Below are positions 45,106 to 54,330 of a stretch of DNA of 64,000 bases, one piece after another (the first letter of the stretch is position 1; each line of letters begins with the position of its first letter). The notes beneath the pieces are model-generated. The model was not told the origin of the DNA, searched no databases, and was given only the letters and a program-made list of their open reading frames with translations. Location of the stretch: the NCBI RefSeq assembly GCF_036850765.1, contig NC_089494.1:3742177-3806176 (forward strand), read 5' to 3'. A program made the translations under genes and the position numbers. This DNA comes from Saccopteryx bilineata. Lineage: Eukaryota > Chordata > Mammalia > Chiroptera > Emballonuridae.

Positions 45106-45574
45106 CATCCAGTCCAGCCTGGGTGTCCCCGCCCCCACCCGCCCCAAGAACCCAGTCCTGGGGGTGAGGAGAGGAAAAGGGAGCATCGCCCCAGGACCTG
45201 ACATGTCCCTGGGACCTTTGGGAAGTCTGCCCCAGCTTTTGGAAGGATCCCATTGGTCAGGGAGGGGCACACATGTGTTCGGCGTGGGAGGCGTGAGTTT
45301 GGTTACCCCAGGAGGAAACTGAGAAGGCAGGAGGGCCGCTGACCGCTGACCGCTGACCCCAGACTGACTCACACACTTCGCTGCATGTCCTGCCAGTGCT
45401 GAGTACTTCATGTAAAGGGCAGAAGGGTTTTCACCGGGCTCGGCCTCCTCCCTGCCTATAATCACCAGGAGCGGGCTGTGCCCGCCCCCACCACCCCTCC
45501 CTCTTTACCCCCCCCCCAGCCTCCATCAGATTGGCCTACAGGTGTGGCAGCCTGAATCAGCCTTCTGCCTGAAA
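45106..45574. other. Unique sequence, no gene seen
   Basis: It includes three tandem copies of GCTGACC around 45338-45358. Confidence 0.5.
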
Positions 45575-45589
45575 CCCCAGCTTACTTTA

Positions 45590-45938
45590 TTTATTTGTGT
45601 GTGTGAGTGTGTCTGTGTGTGTGTGTGTGTGACAGAGACAGAGATAGGGAGAGAGATATAGGGACATATAGGGACAGACAGACAGGAAGGGAGAGAGATG
45701 AGAAGCATCAATTCTTCACTGCGGCTCCTTAGTTGTTCATTGATTGCTTTCTCATATATGCCCTGGCCAGCGGGGGCTCCAGCAGAGTGAGTGACCCCCT
45801 TGCTCAAGCCAGTGACCCTGTGCTCAAGCTTAATAAACCAGATGAGCCTGCCCTCGAGTTGGTGACCTCGGGGTTTTGAACCTGGGTCCTCCAAGTCCCA
45901 GTCCGGCCTCCATCCACTGCTCTACTGCCTGGTCACAC
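45590..45938 (-). mobile_element. tRNA-derived SINE with internal repeats (family C)
   Basis: The minus strand has a degenerate tRNA-like head (B box AGGTTCAAAACC), GGTCACTGGCTTGAG units and the tail ATTGATGCTTCTCATCTC, then a GT-type microsatellite. CCCCAGCTTACTTTA (45575-45589) and CCCCAGCTCACTTTA (45950-45964) are a target duplication with one mismatch. Confidence 0.85.
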
Positions 45939-46354
45939 CCTCCCCTCACCCCCAGCTCACTTTAAAAGCTCTGGGATCCTAGAGGGCCAGAGCCCATGGA
46001 CTCAGGGTCCTGGCGCCCAGCACACAGTTTGAACAAGGTCAGCAACTGCACGGAAGCCTGGAGCACAGAAGACAGGCTGTGCTCAGCAATGCCGGCGAGA
46101 CCATCCCAGGAGGCCTTGCGGGCCTCCGGAGTCCTCCTGCCCCGGGGGAGAAACTTCAGCATCTAGCGGCTTGGCCCGGTGGGAGTCACCTCAGCTAGGA
46201 TTGGACCTTCCCCCCTTGATGACAGGCACCTAGCTGCTGCTTCCGGGAAGGACCTGGGAGTGACGGCAGCCCTGCCCCCGGGGGCCTGGGCTCTGTTTGG
46301 ACAGCTCTGCTGTGGAGGCCCAGCTTACACACCCTGTCTCCCTAGGCAGCCTAG

Positions 46355-46465
46355 CGTTCTGAACATTAGGTTCTCGTCTTTAAAATAATGATAATAGAGC
46401 CTTCTCGCCAGGCGCTTCTCAAGATTAAATGAAAGAACTCCCTGTTACAGTTACCTTGCAGGCCC
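46355..46465 (+). repeat. MIR-like fragment
   Basis: TTCTCGTCTTTAAAATAATG, AATAGAGCC and CTCAAGATTAAATGAAAGAA follow the MIR 3' half in sense orientation. Confidence 0.5.
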
Positions 46466-46649
46466 CAGAAAGGCCCCAGCCAAATCCCAGGGACACCGCG
46501 TTTTATAAGGATAACAGAGCTATATAACTCGGGGCTTGCAACCTTTGATGGAGCATCTGATGAAATTTGGAAGGTCTCACTGTAAGAGCGAAGTCTGCGT
46601 GTTGACTCTGGGCCAGTCTCTCTGTGAAGTGTGCGTTCTCTCATTGAAT

Positions 46650-46820
46650 TTCCTCAGAACCCATAGGAGGTGCAATATTTGTTCCCCACATTTGTCACTG
46701 AGGAAGTAAGGCCCAGGGAGAGTGGGCGGGCTGCCCAAGGGTCATGCCCGGGACGGTGAGGAGGGGTGGAAGTCACACCTGGGCCTGCCCAATGTCATCG
46801 TCTTAGCACGGGCTCTTATC
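46650..46820 (-). repeat. MIR-like fragment
   Basis: CACTGAGGAAGTAAGGCCCA, GGGCTGCCCAAGGGTCA and GGAAGTCACACCTGGGCCTG follow the MIR core in antisense. Confidence 0.55.
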
Positions 46821-47339
46821 TGGAGCCACAGAAAAGCATGCTCTTAAAAAAAACAAGGGAAGCCATTGTAACAAAGTATCAGGTGGTCTTAAATTGGGTT
46901 CCTTAAAAGGACACCCTTGGGTGAGAATTCGGGGGGCAATTGATTTATGAAGAACATACAAGGGGAGGTACAATGCTGGCTAGGTCAGGGCTGCAGCCAG
47001 ACCCCTCCTGACTCTCTGAAGCCTAAACACACCCTGGATTGGCCCCCACTCCAGGCGTGGGAGCTAAATCCTTCAATCACCAGACCACAGCTGCCGGAGA
47101 GGTGGGGAAAGGGGAAGGAACGTAACCCCCAGATACTTCCGGCTTCCAACCTATGTGGGCAAAAAGGTGCTCCAGTAACCCGAGGCCAGTCTCTCAATGA
47201 CTCATTCCAGTCACAAGGCTGGGCAGTAAGCGCACATGAAAGGTAGGGGAGCAGCAAGACACTGAATTAGGCATCTGTGGCACCTGTTCTATCAGTTCTC
47301 ATCCCAACGAGTGAATACGTACTCTGCTATTAATACTCA
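46821..47339. other. Unique sequence, no gene seen
   Basis: Nothing recognised. Confidence 0.5.
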
Positions 47340-47720
47340 GACCAACTTGTTTCTACCTCAGGAACTTTGCACCTGACATTTCTCTTCCCGGAATGCTCTT
47401 CCCAGTGATTGTGATATGGCTACCTCCTCCTCATTTTGATGTAGGCTTTTATATAAAAAAAAAGAAAGAAAGAAAGAAAAGAAACCTTTTTTCGCCACTC
47501 TAGCCAAAGTATCCCCCTATTCCAGTTACTCTCTTGTTATCTGATATTTTTTTTAGTACTGATCACCATCCAAAGTCATCAGTTTATTGTTTGCTTTTTC
47601 CCCCCTAGAGCATAATTCCTCCAGGGCAAGAATGTTTTTATTTTGTTCAATGCTGCGTCCCCATGGCAACATGTGGGGCTTGGCACATGGTAGATTCTCA
47701 TCAATATTCACTGAGTGAGT
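47340..47720 (+). repeat. L2 3' region
   Basis: TACCTCAGGAACTTTGCACC, CCCGGAATGCTCTTCCCAGT, later ATTCCTCCAGGGCAAGAATG and GGCTTGGCACATGGTAGATT follow the L2 3' end in order. Confidence 0.7.
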
Positions 47721-47799
47721 CCACTCAGAGGAGCCTCCCTTTGGAGTCAGGTGGCCGCCCTCTTCCTATTTCACGCACCTTCTGCCTCATGGGAATTAG

Positions 47800-48640
47800 A
47801 AAGGGCCCAGGCTAAACGTTTTAGAAAAAGAGCAGAAAACCAAACCATCCACCTTGAAAGTGGGCAGAAGACGTGAACAGGTCCGTCCCACAAAGGGGTA
47901 CCTACAGGGAAGCTCAGCAAACAGGAGAAGCAGACAACTTGCTTGGTCACTGGAAAAATAAAATTAGCATCGCAATGCCCCACACCGGGACCCCCACCGG
48001 CAAGGCAAACAGGGAAATGACCCAACGTTCAGGATGCGGGACCACCAGCGTTCTCACGGGCCAGTACTCCTCGAACTCTACGCGATGACCGGGCGGGGGT
48101 TCTTTTTTCTTTTTAAATGTCCGAGGCATGCATTGCAGACCCACGGAGCGTGACGCAGACAGAGCTCCTGCTCCCTGCGCCCCCGCACGCCAGCGTGACG
48201 TCTGAGCTGTCTATACACTCTCTCGGACACGGCTGCTGACCCCACGTTTGTCTGTCACCACAGTGCCACACTTCCATAAAAGTTTCTAGAGGTTTGCTCT
48301 CAGTTCCCGGACTCACCCCATTGCAGACTCGTAGCAGAGACCTCACAGCCTGCACTTTGAGTGACATTACTCCTCCCTGCTGGCGAGTGTCAATCAACAC
48401 AACTACTTTGGCATATTTACTGAAGTTGAACATACTCATGCTCTATAGCCCAGAAATTTCACTGCAAGGTATACACCCAACTGAAAGATATAATAGTCAC
48501 ACACACAAAAAATATAGGTAACAATCTTTATAACATGACTATTTATAAGGACCCCCAAACTGGAAATTATCCAACATTAGCAGGAAAAAAAATATGACAG
48601 ACCCATAGCCCTCATGAACAGAGACATAAAATTCCTTTTT
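47800..48640 (+). mobile_element. Old L1, 3' part of ORF2 and 3' UTR
   Basis: GTGGGCAGAAGACGTGAACA and later CATGCTCTATAGCCCAGAAA, AAGGTATACACCCAACTGAA and CCCAAACTGGAAATTATCCA match the end of L1 ORF2 and what follows. Badly degraded, no usable frame. Confidence 0.65.
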
Positions 48641-48649
48641 TTAAAAAAA

Positions 48650-49724
48650 GCAAATTAAGTACAACAATATATATCCTGACTAAATGGGGGTTATCCTTGA
48701 AACTCAAGGCTGGTTTAACCTTTGAAAATCAATATAATTTACTAAGTTAATAAAGTATATAAAACATTTGAAAAAATTGAAAGCCAATTTGTCATAATAA
48801 ACTCAACCTAAAAAATAGAATGATTTTGATTTGTTTTAATTCCTCAATTTGATATAAGGCATGTATGAATACTTAGAGCTAACATCTGACTTAATGGCGA
48901 AATTCGAGCACTTCTACAATTGAGCACAAGGCAAAGATATCTATTTTTACCACTTCCTTTCAACATGGTTTCGGAGGCCCTAACTAGTGTCAATAAAGAA
49001 GAAAAAAAAAGAAAAGAAATAAGGGCATATGGGTTGGGAAGAAAGATGCAAAAGCACTTTTATTAGCAGTTGATATGATTATTTACACAGAAAATTCTGC
49101 TAAATCTACAAAACAACTTCAAGAACTAACTGGTGGCTTAGCAAGGGAACTACAAAGTCAGTATACGAAAGCAATTGTATTTCTATCAGCAACTAATGAT
49201 TAGAAAATGAAATTTAAAAATTCCATTACAGGGACAGCAACATCCACAAAATACCTAGGAATAAATTTAGAAAAAGGCACATGAGGCCTCTACAAAAACA
49301 GCCCTGCGAAAAATGAAAGAAAACTAATATAAATGGAGAGATACACCAAAGACATGGATTGGGAGACGCAATATTGTTCATATGACCGTTTTCCCCAAAG
49401 TGATGTATACATCAATTGTAGTCTTAGTCAAAATCCAGGATGATTCTTTTTTTTTTTTTTTTTTGCAGAAATTGGCAAGTTAATTTTTCAAATTTTTATG
49501 GGAACTCTAAAGACCTAAAAAATAGCTAAAACTATTTTTGAAATGGAGGAATATGAAAGGACTCGTGATTTGTGATTTCACGACTTACTATAAAGCGATG
49601 GTACTCCATTAAGTGTGGTATTATTGGCACGATAAACAAATAAAACAAGGGAACAAAACAGAGTCCAAAAACAGACTCACACATGTACAGTCTACTGATA
49701 TTCAACAAAGGCATCTTCACAAAT
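48650..49724 (+). pseudogene. L1 ORF2 interior, degenerate
   Basis: This relic of the reverse transcriptase gene carries an F-N-M-V-type segment near 48958 and the hallmark KYLGINLE at 49248-49271, followed by LYKN/ALRKM-like text and a WIGRRNIVH-like remnant. Stops and shifts break the frame many times. It lies after, not before, the piece at 47800-48640, so the block is two insertions or a rearrangement. Confidence 0.75.
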
Positions 49725-49737
49725 AAAAGCATTATAA

Positions 49738-50115
49738 ATCCCTGGCCGGTTGGCTCAGTGGTAGAGCATCGGCCTGGCATGCAGAAGTCCTGGGTTCGAT
49801 TCTCGGCCCAGGAGGCACACAGGAGAAGCACCCATCTGCTTCTCCACCCCTCCCCCTCTCCTTCCTCTCTGTCTCTCTCTTCCCTTCCCGCAGCCAAGGC
49901 TCCATTGGAGCAAAGTTTGCCTGGGCGCTGGGGATGGCTCTGTGGCCTCTGCCTCAGGCGCTAGAGTGGCTCTGGTCACAACAGAAGCGATGCCCTGGAT
50001 GGGGAGAGCATCGCCCCCTGGTGGGCGTGCCGAGTGGATCCCAGTCGGGCGCATGCGGGAGTCTGACTGCCTCCCCGTTTCCAGCTTCAGAAAAAAAATT
50101 TTAAAAATTAAAAAA
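49738..50115 (+). mobile_element. tRNA-derived SINE, long form (family A), perfect target duplication
   Basis: It starts CCCTGGCCGGTTGGCTCA, with A box TGGCTCAGTGG (49751-49761) and B box GGGTTCGATTC (49792-49802), a CT-rich middle, a GC-rich 3' half and an A-rich tail. The 13-bp site AAAAGCATTATAA is repeated perfectly at 49725-49737 and 50116-50128. It lies within an L1. A CTCF-type motif lies at 50011-50024. Confidence 0.95.
50011..50024 (-). promoter_or_regulatory. CTCF-type motif inside SINE
   Basis: CCACCAGGGGGCGA on the minus strand, identical in sequence and in position within the element to the motif in the SINE at 564-942. Confidence 0.55.
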
Positions 50116-50128
50116 AAAAGCATTATAA

Positions 50129-50340
50129 GAACCATACCATTACCGTATTATGGTAGAAATGAAACGCTTGTTGTCTACAGGGTGGAGATGAGATGGAAGA
50201 GAATTTTCCGGGATGCTGACAATGTTTTATATCTTGATTAAACTAGTGTTGGCATGGGTGTCCCTACTGATTTAAGCTCATCAAGCTGTGCCCTTAGATG
50301 CATGCTTTTCATCAGATCACACCTCAAAAAAAAAGTTGTA
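50129..50340 (+). mobile_element. L1 3' UTR fragment after the SINE
   Basis: ATGTTTTATATCTTGATTAA, TAAGCTCATCAAGCTGTGCC and ATCACACCTCAAAAAAAAA follow the end of an old L1. It probably belongs with 48650-49724. Confidence 0.55.
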
Positions 50341-51165
50341 GAAAATACACATAAAATGATATCATTCACTTGGAACTTTTAAAGCACTCTAAGAAAGGTA
50401 CATCTTGTTTGTGGAGCGACACAAAAACCTACATAGCTGTAAGACAGGCCATCCACCCACTGAAGACAGTGTCACCTCTGAGGAATGGGACAGCGGGGGG
50501 GGGAGGGAGGCACACGGGGGCATCCACACCGTCTCTGTGGTATTTTTATTTCTTTAGGCAAAATGTCCTCATTTGTTAGACTTTAGTGGTGGCACATGGG
50601 TATACTTTACATGGGTCTGACTTGCTATTTCTATATTTGAAATTTTCCTTTTAGCCTTTAAATTTTTTTAAGTAAAAAAAAAAAACTAGAATAGAGAGTT
50701 CTGGGTGAAGCGTCGTTTTCTCTGCTTTCACTCCATTGTCAAGTGTGACACAGGAAAGAATGTTTTCTGATCTCTGAGTGGGTCCAGGAAGCTTCTCCTG
50801 TGAGGGTGTATCAAAGCCCGGAGGCCTGATGGGAGACTGTGGACACCAGGTCAAACCGGAGCCTCGTTTTCTCTGAAACTTTGGCAACACTCTATCTGCC
50901 ATATTGTCGTTTCACCTCCTCAGTCTTCAACACGTAGACTTTTAGCTTCAAAGCCTAACTCCGAGTCAGCTCAAAAAATATCTAAACCAGAAGTCAAAGA
51001 AGAAATATCTGAGTATACCTTGTGAAACTGTTTCAGCAAATATGTGTTTTAAGGTTTCAAACTTTGTATATGCTAATAGTTACATATTTTAATTTCCACT
51101 TATATTTGAAAAGACCTCTAAAGAGCTTAGAAACACCATGTGGGTCAAATTAGTAAGGGAAACGC
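50341..51165. other. AT-rich sequence, no gene seen
   Basis: No gene; possibly more old repeat, not assigned. Confidence 0.45.
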
Positions 51166-51167
51166 CT

Positions 51168-51207
51168 CCTTTTTTTTTTTCTTCTTTCCTTATCTTCCTT
51201 CCTTCCT

Positions 51208-51246
<39 letters not shown>

Positions 51247-51352
51247 TTCTTTCTTTCTTTCTTCCCTTCTTTCCTTCCTTCCTCCCCTCCTCCCTTCCTT
51301 CCTTCCAGCCTTCCTTCCTTCCTTCCTTCTTTCCTTCCTTCCTTTGTTCCTT
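51168..51352. repeat. Pyrimidine-rich TC/TTCC microsatellite
   Basis: About 185 bases of almost pure C and T with (CT)n and (CCTT)n phases. Confidence 0.93.
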
Positions 51353-52008
51353 TTCAGAAAGAAAAAAGAAGAAACAGGGCAGAGTGTGTTTCAAAACACA
51401 CTTTAAGAAAAAAAATGATTACCAACAAATTTTCAGAGTTTCTATTTAAAGGTATATGAGCTTCTACAGAAAGCCCATCCCAAAGAAGCGAGCCAATAAT
51501 GCTCTTGAACCTTTATTTCTTTAAAACTTAGGTTGTTCTTTGTTGGCAATTGCCAGAAACCCCACCTGAACAAGTTTAAGCTGAAAGGAGAAATTCATTG
51601 GCTCAAACAACCCAGGCAAAGAGGGACCGGCGTGGGCTTTGGGGTTGACAGGAGCGAAGGCCCCCTACGGCCTCCGGCTTCTCTCTGTTTCCCGGGTCTG
51701 CCTCTCTGCCCTGGTTGCCCGCTGTGGGGCTGGAGTCGGGCAGGAAGGCAGCTTCTCGGGTTCATCGCTGGGTGTGAATAGAGACTTCTCTCCCCTAGCA
51801 CCTGCTTGAAAGGTCCCATTTCCGACATCGGCCAGGAGTGACTCGCTAGGTCAACTACTGTGGCCGGCAGGACAGGCAGTGAGGAGTGACTGGGTCCTGC
51901 TCCACGGTGCACACACTTGGAACAGGTCTGGGGGAGATGTTGCCCGTCCTGGAGAGAGAGCTGGACACGTGGAGGTGTAGTCACCCCCATACCTGGTGGA
52001 GGGAAGGG
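51353..52008. other. Unique sequence, no gene seen
   Basis: No gene recognised. Confidence 0.5.
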
Positions 52009-52014
52009 ATTCTG

Positions 52015-52934
52015 TGTCGGAAGCCAATCGACAGCTGCTGGTTGACATAGTCATAGCAAAATCAACAACTGCTGGTTGACACAGTCACAGCAAAGAAAAG
52101 GCATGACAATACTTCCCTCTTTAACTTTTTGAATTAATTTGGTTTTTTATCCCCCCTTTTCTGGGTGTGTGTGCTATCATTTACGGCACAGGGATAATAG
52201 CACCATGCTTTCCCTGCAGATTCATAGTAATTTCTCTGGAAATGAGACAGATGGTGTGAGTTCCACAGAAAAGCCTGTAAACTCCCTTGCCTGGGCCCAT
52301 AGACATAGGAGGCTGGCTATGATATCCCCCGAAAAGGGCTAAGTCTGTAGGAAAATTCCCTCCTATAAATCATATTAGGAAAAATAGACTGTGATGTATG
52401 AATAAGTAAGAAACAGTAACTATACACAAAAGCACCTTTCAGCCTTCACCTAATCCATTTCTTTACCTCCCTAGGCGTTTCATATAATAGAATAGAAAAA
52501 CTTTCCGTTCCTCTTGCATACCTGACCTGCAGGTGGTGGAACACTGAGAAAAATAAAGTTAGAACTTAACTAGTATATGAATATAGCAGACAAATAACGA
52601 TTGACTAGACAATAGACCATTAGGTAAGGTAGAGTTACTAATCAATACTGACCTTTTAGAAGCTTGCACAAAAACCATTGTTGCTGTTTTCAAGTTATTG
52701 TATAACTGTACTTAGAATGGCTTACCACCGGATTTATAGCTTATAGAAATGTCCTAACCGTTGCCTAGAAATATGTAACCATGTGATTGTAACTTAGTGT
52801 GTGTGTATAAAAATAAAGCTAGACTAGCCATTGGGGGAGATGCCTGGCAGTGAATGTTAAAGAGTTCGGCTTTCTCACTTGTTTCCTGCCGAGGCTGTCT
52901 CTTCCTGTGGGACCCCTGGGTTCCCCCCAGGGGA
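52015..52934 (+). mobile_element. Probable solo LTR of an endogenous retrovirus
   Basis: The stretch starts TGTCGG, has a 35-bp near-duplicate (CTGCTGGTTGAC at 52035 and 52070) like a U3 enhancer repeat, a TATA box (TATAAAAA at 52806) overlapping AATAAA (52812-52817), then a U5-like GC-richer tail. A perfect 6-bp direct repeat ATTCTG (52009-52014 and 52935-52940) flanks it, which would suit a class II (ERVK-like) element. The 3' end lacks a canonical CA, so the boundaries are uncertain. No gag, pol or env is present. Confidence 0.45.
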
Positions 52935-52940
52935 ATTCTG

Positions 52941-54160
52941 CATTGCCCGGGAGGCCATACGGATGTGGAGATGGCAGAGGCCGGGAGGAAGCCACGCAAA
53001 GGGACCCCGTTCGCGTGTGTGAAGAATTGTCAGGTGGGAGATGCAGATAATACCCTGCAGAACCAGACCTTTGGTAGGAGCTGCCTCCGTGCTTAGCCGC
53101 CTTGCCACGAAGTCACAGAGCTCGACAACCACGCAATGGGACGTGAGGATTTGGGGCTCAGTAGGACCCTTAAAGTCCCTTCCAGACTGGGCATCCGGTG
53201 AATGCTTGCTGTGATGCTCACGTATTTACTGCCTCCCAGCTACCAATTCACCCTTTTTGCCTGTTTTGTGAAAATGGCTGTGAGCCTTTTAAATAACGTC
53301 TACTTTGCCAGTGGCGTGATGTTCAGCTCTGTCGGTGGAGGAGGCCAGAGAGACACGGCAGCTGAGCCCCCGGCACCCAGCTGCAGTCAGCTGCGTCCCC
53401 CAGCACCCGTGGGTGGGAGTTTCGAACAAAGCCTGGGTGCCTTCTGATGAGCCATCTCCCCATGAACAGCTCTCCCTGGTACCCCGACGACAAGTTCTGC
53501 TAAGGCCTGATGGTGCATCACCATGGCAGCATCTCCGTCACTGGGAAGCCTGGCAGTGACTTGTTCGGGTCCCTGTAGCTTCTCACAATCAGCACAACGC
53601 ACAGAGCAGGACGGGGGAGGCAGGGACCGGATGGAAACAAACACACAGCAAAACCTTCCTGGTGGTTCCCCTGCCGAGCGGGGGCCGCTCCCCTGCTTCT
53701 GAATTTACTCATTTTTCCCATTTGTTTGCCATGTAAATCCGAAACAAGCTGAATAACCTGCAGATCAATGGCAGGTGGGTGGAAAAAGACCCCCTCCCCC
53801 TCCCCCCAGCATTTGCCCCTCCTGCGCCGGGGACACATTTCCTTCCATTCCTGGGCCGGCAGCTGCCTTCCCGGAAGGCAGCCTCCCTTCTCACACCTCC
53901 ATTCAGGTTTCACAACACACATTTACATCTCAAAGGGCACGGCCGCTTTGCTCTGGAAAGTCCCCGAGTCTCCGCTGCCTTCTGTAAAGACTGTGAGTCA
54001 GGGTCCCGGACGGGAAGCACGGCGGCCGCGAGAAGTTCCGCCCGGGAACAGACGGCGGTTCCGTTACTGACACCGGGATCCGAGGCAAAGACCGAGAAGG
54101 AGGAGCAAGGCCAGAGTCCAGGGCTGTGGCCCGAGTCCCAAGGCAGTGGGACGGAAACTG
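52941..54160. other. Unique sequence, no gene seen
   Basis: CpG-richer towards 54000. No convincing exon. Confidence 0.5.
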
Positions 54161-54320
54161 GGGCTCCCGCACCCCCGCCTGGGCTCCCGCACCCCGGACT
54201 GGGCTCCCGCACCCCCGCCTGGGCTCCAGCACCCCCGCCTGGGCTCCCGCACCCCGGCCTGGGCTCCCGCACCCCCGCCTGGGCTCCCGCACCCCGGCCT
54301 GGGCTCCCGCACCCCCGCCT
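54161..54320. repeat. Minisatellite, 8 x 20 bp
   Basis: Eight units beginning GGGCTCCCGCACCCC with variant ends (CGCCT, GGACT, GGCCT). The last five units mostly alternate CGCCT and GGCCT. Several overlapping proline-rich frames arise from it. Confidence 0.97.
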
Positions 54321-54330
54321 GGGCTCCCTG

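Noticed and set aside
49751..49802. A and B boxes suggesting a tRNA gene
   Set aside because: They belong to the tRNA-derived head of a SINE; there is no complete acceptor stem, and the same head occurs in several SINEs here.
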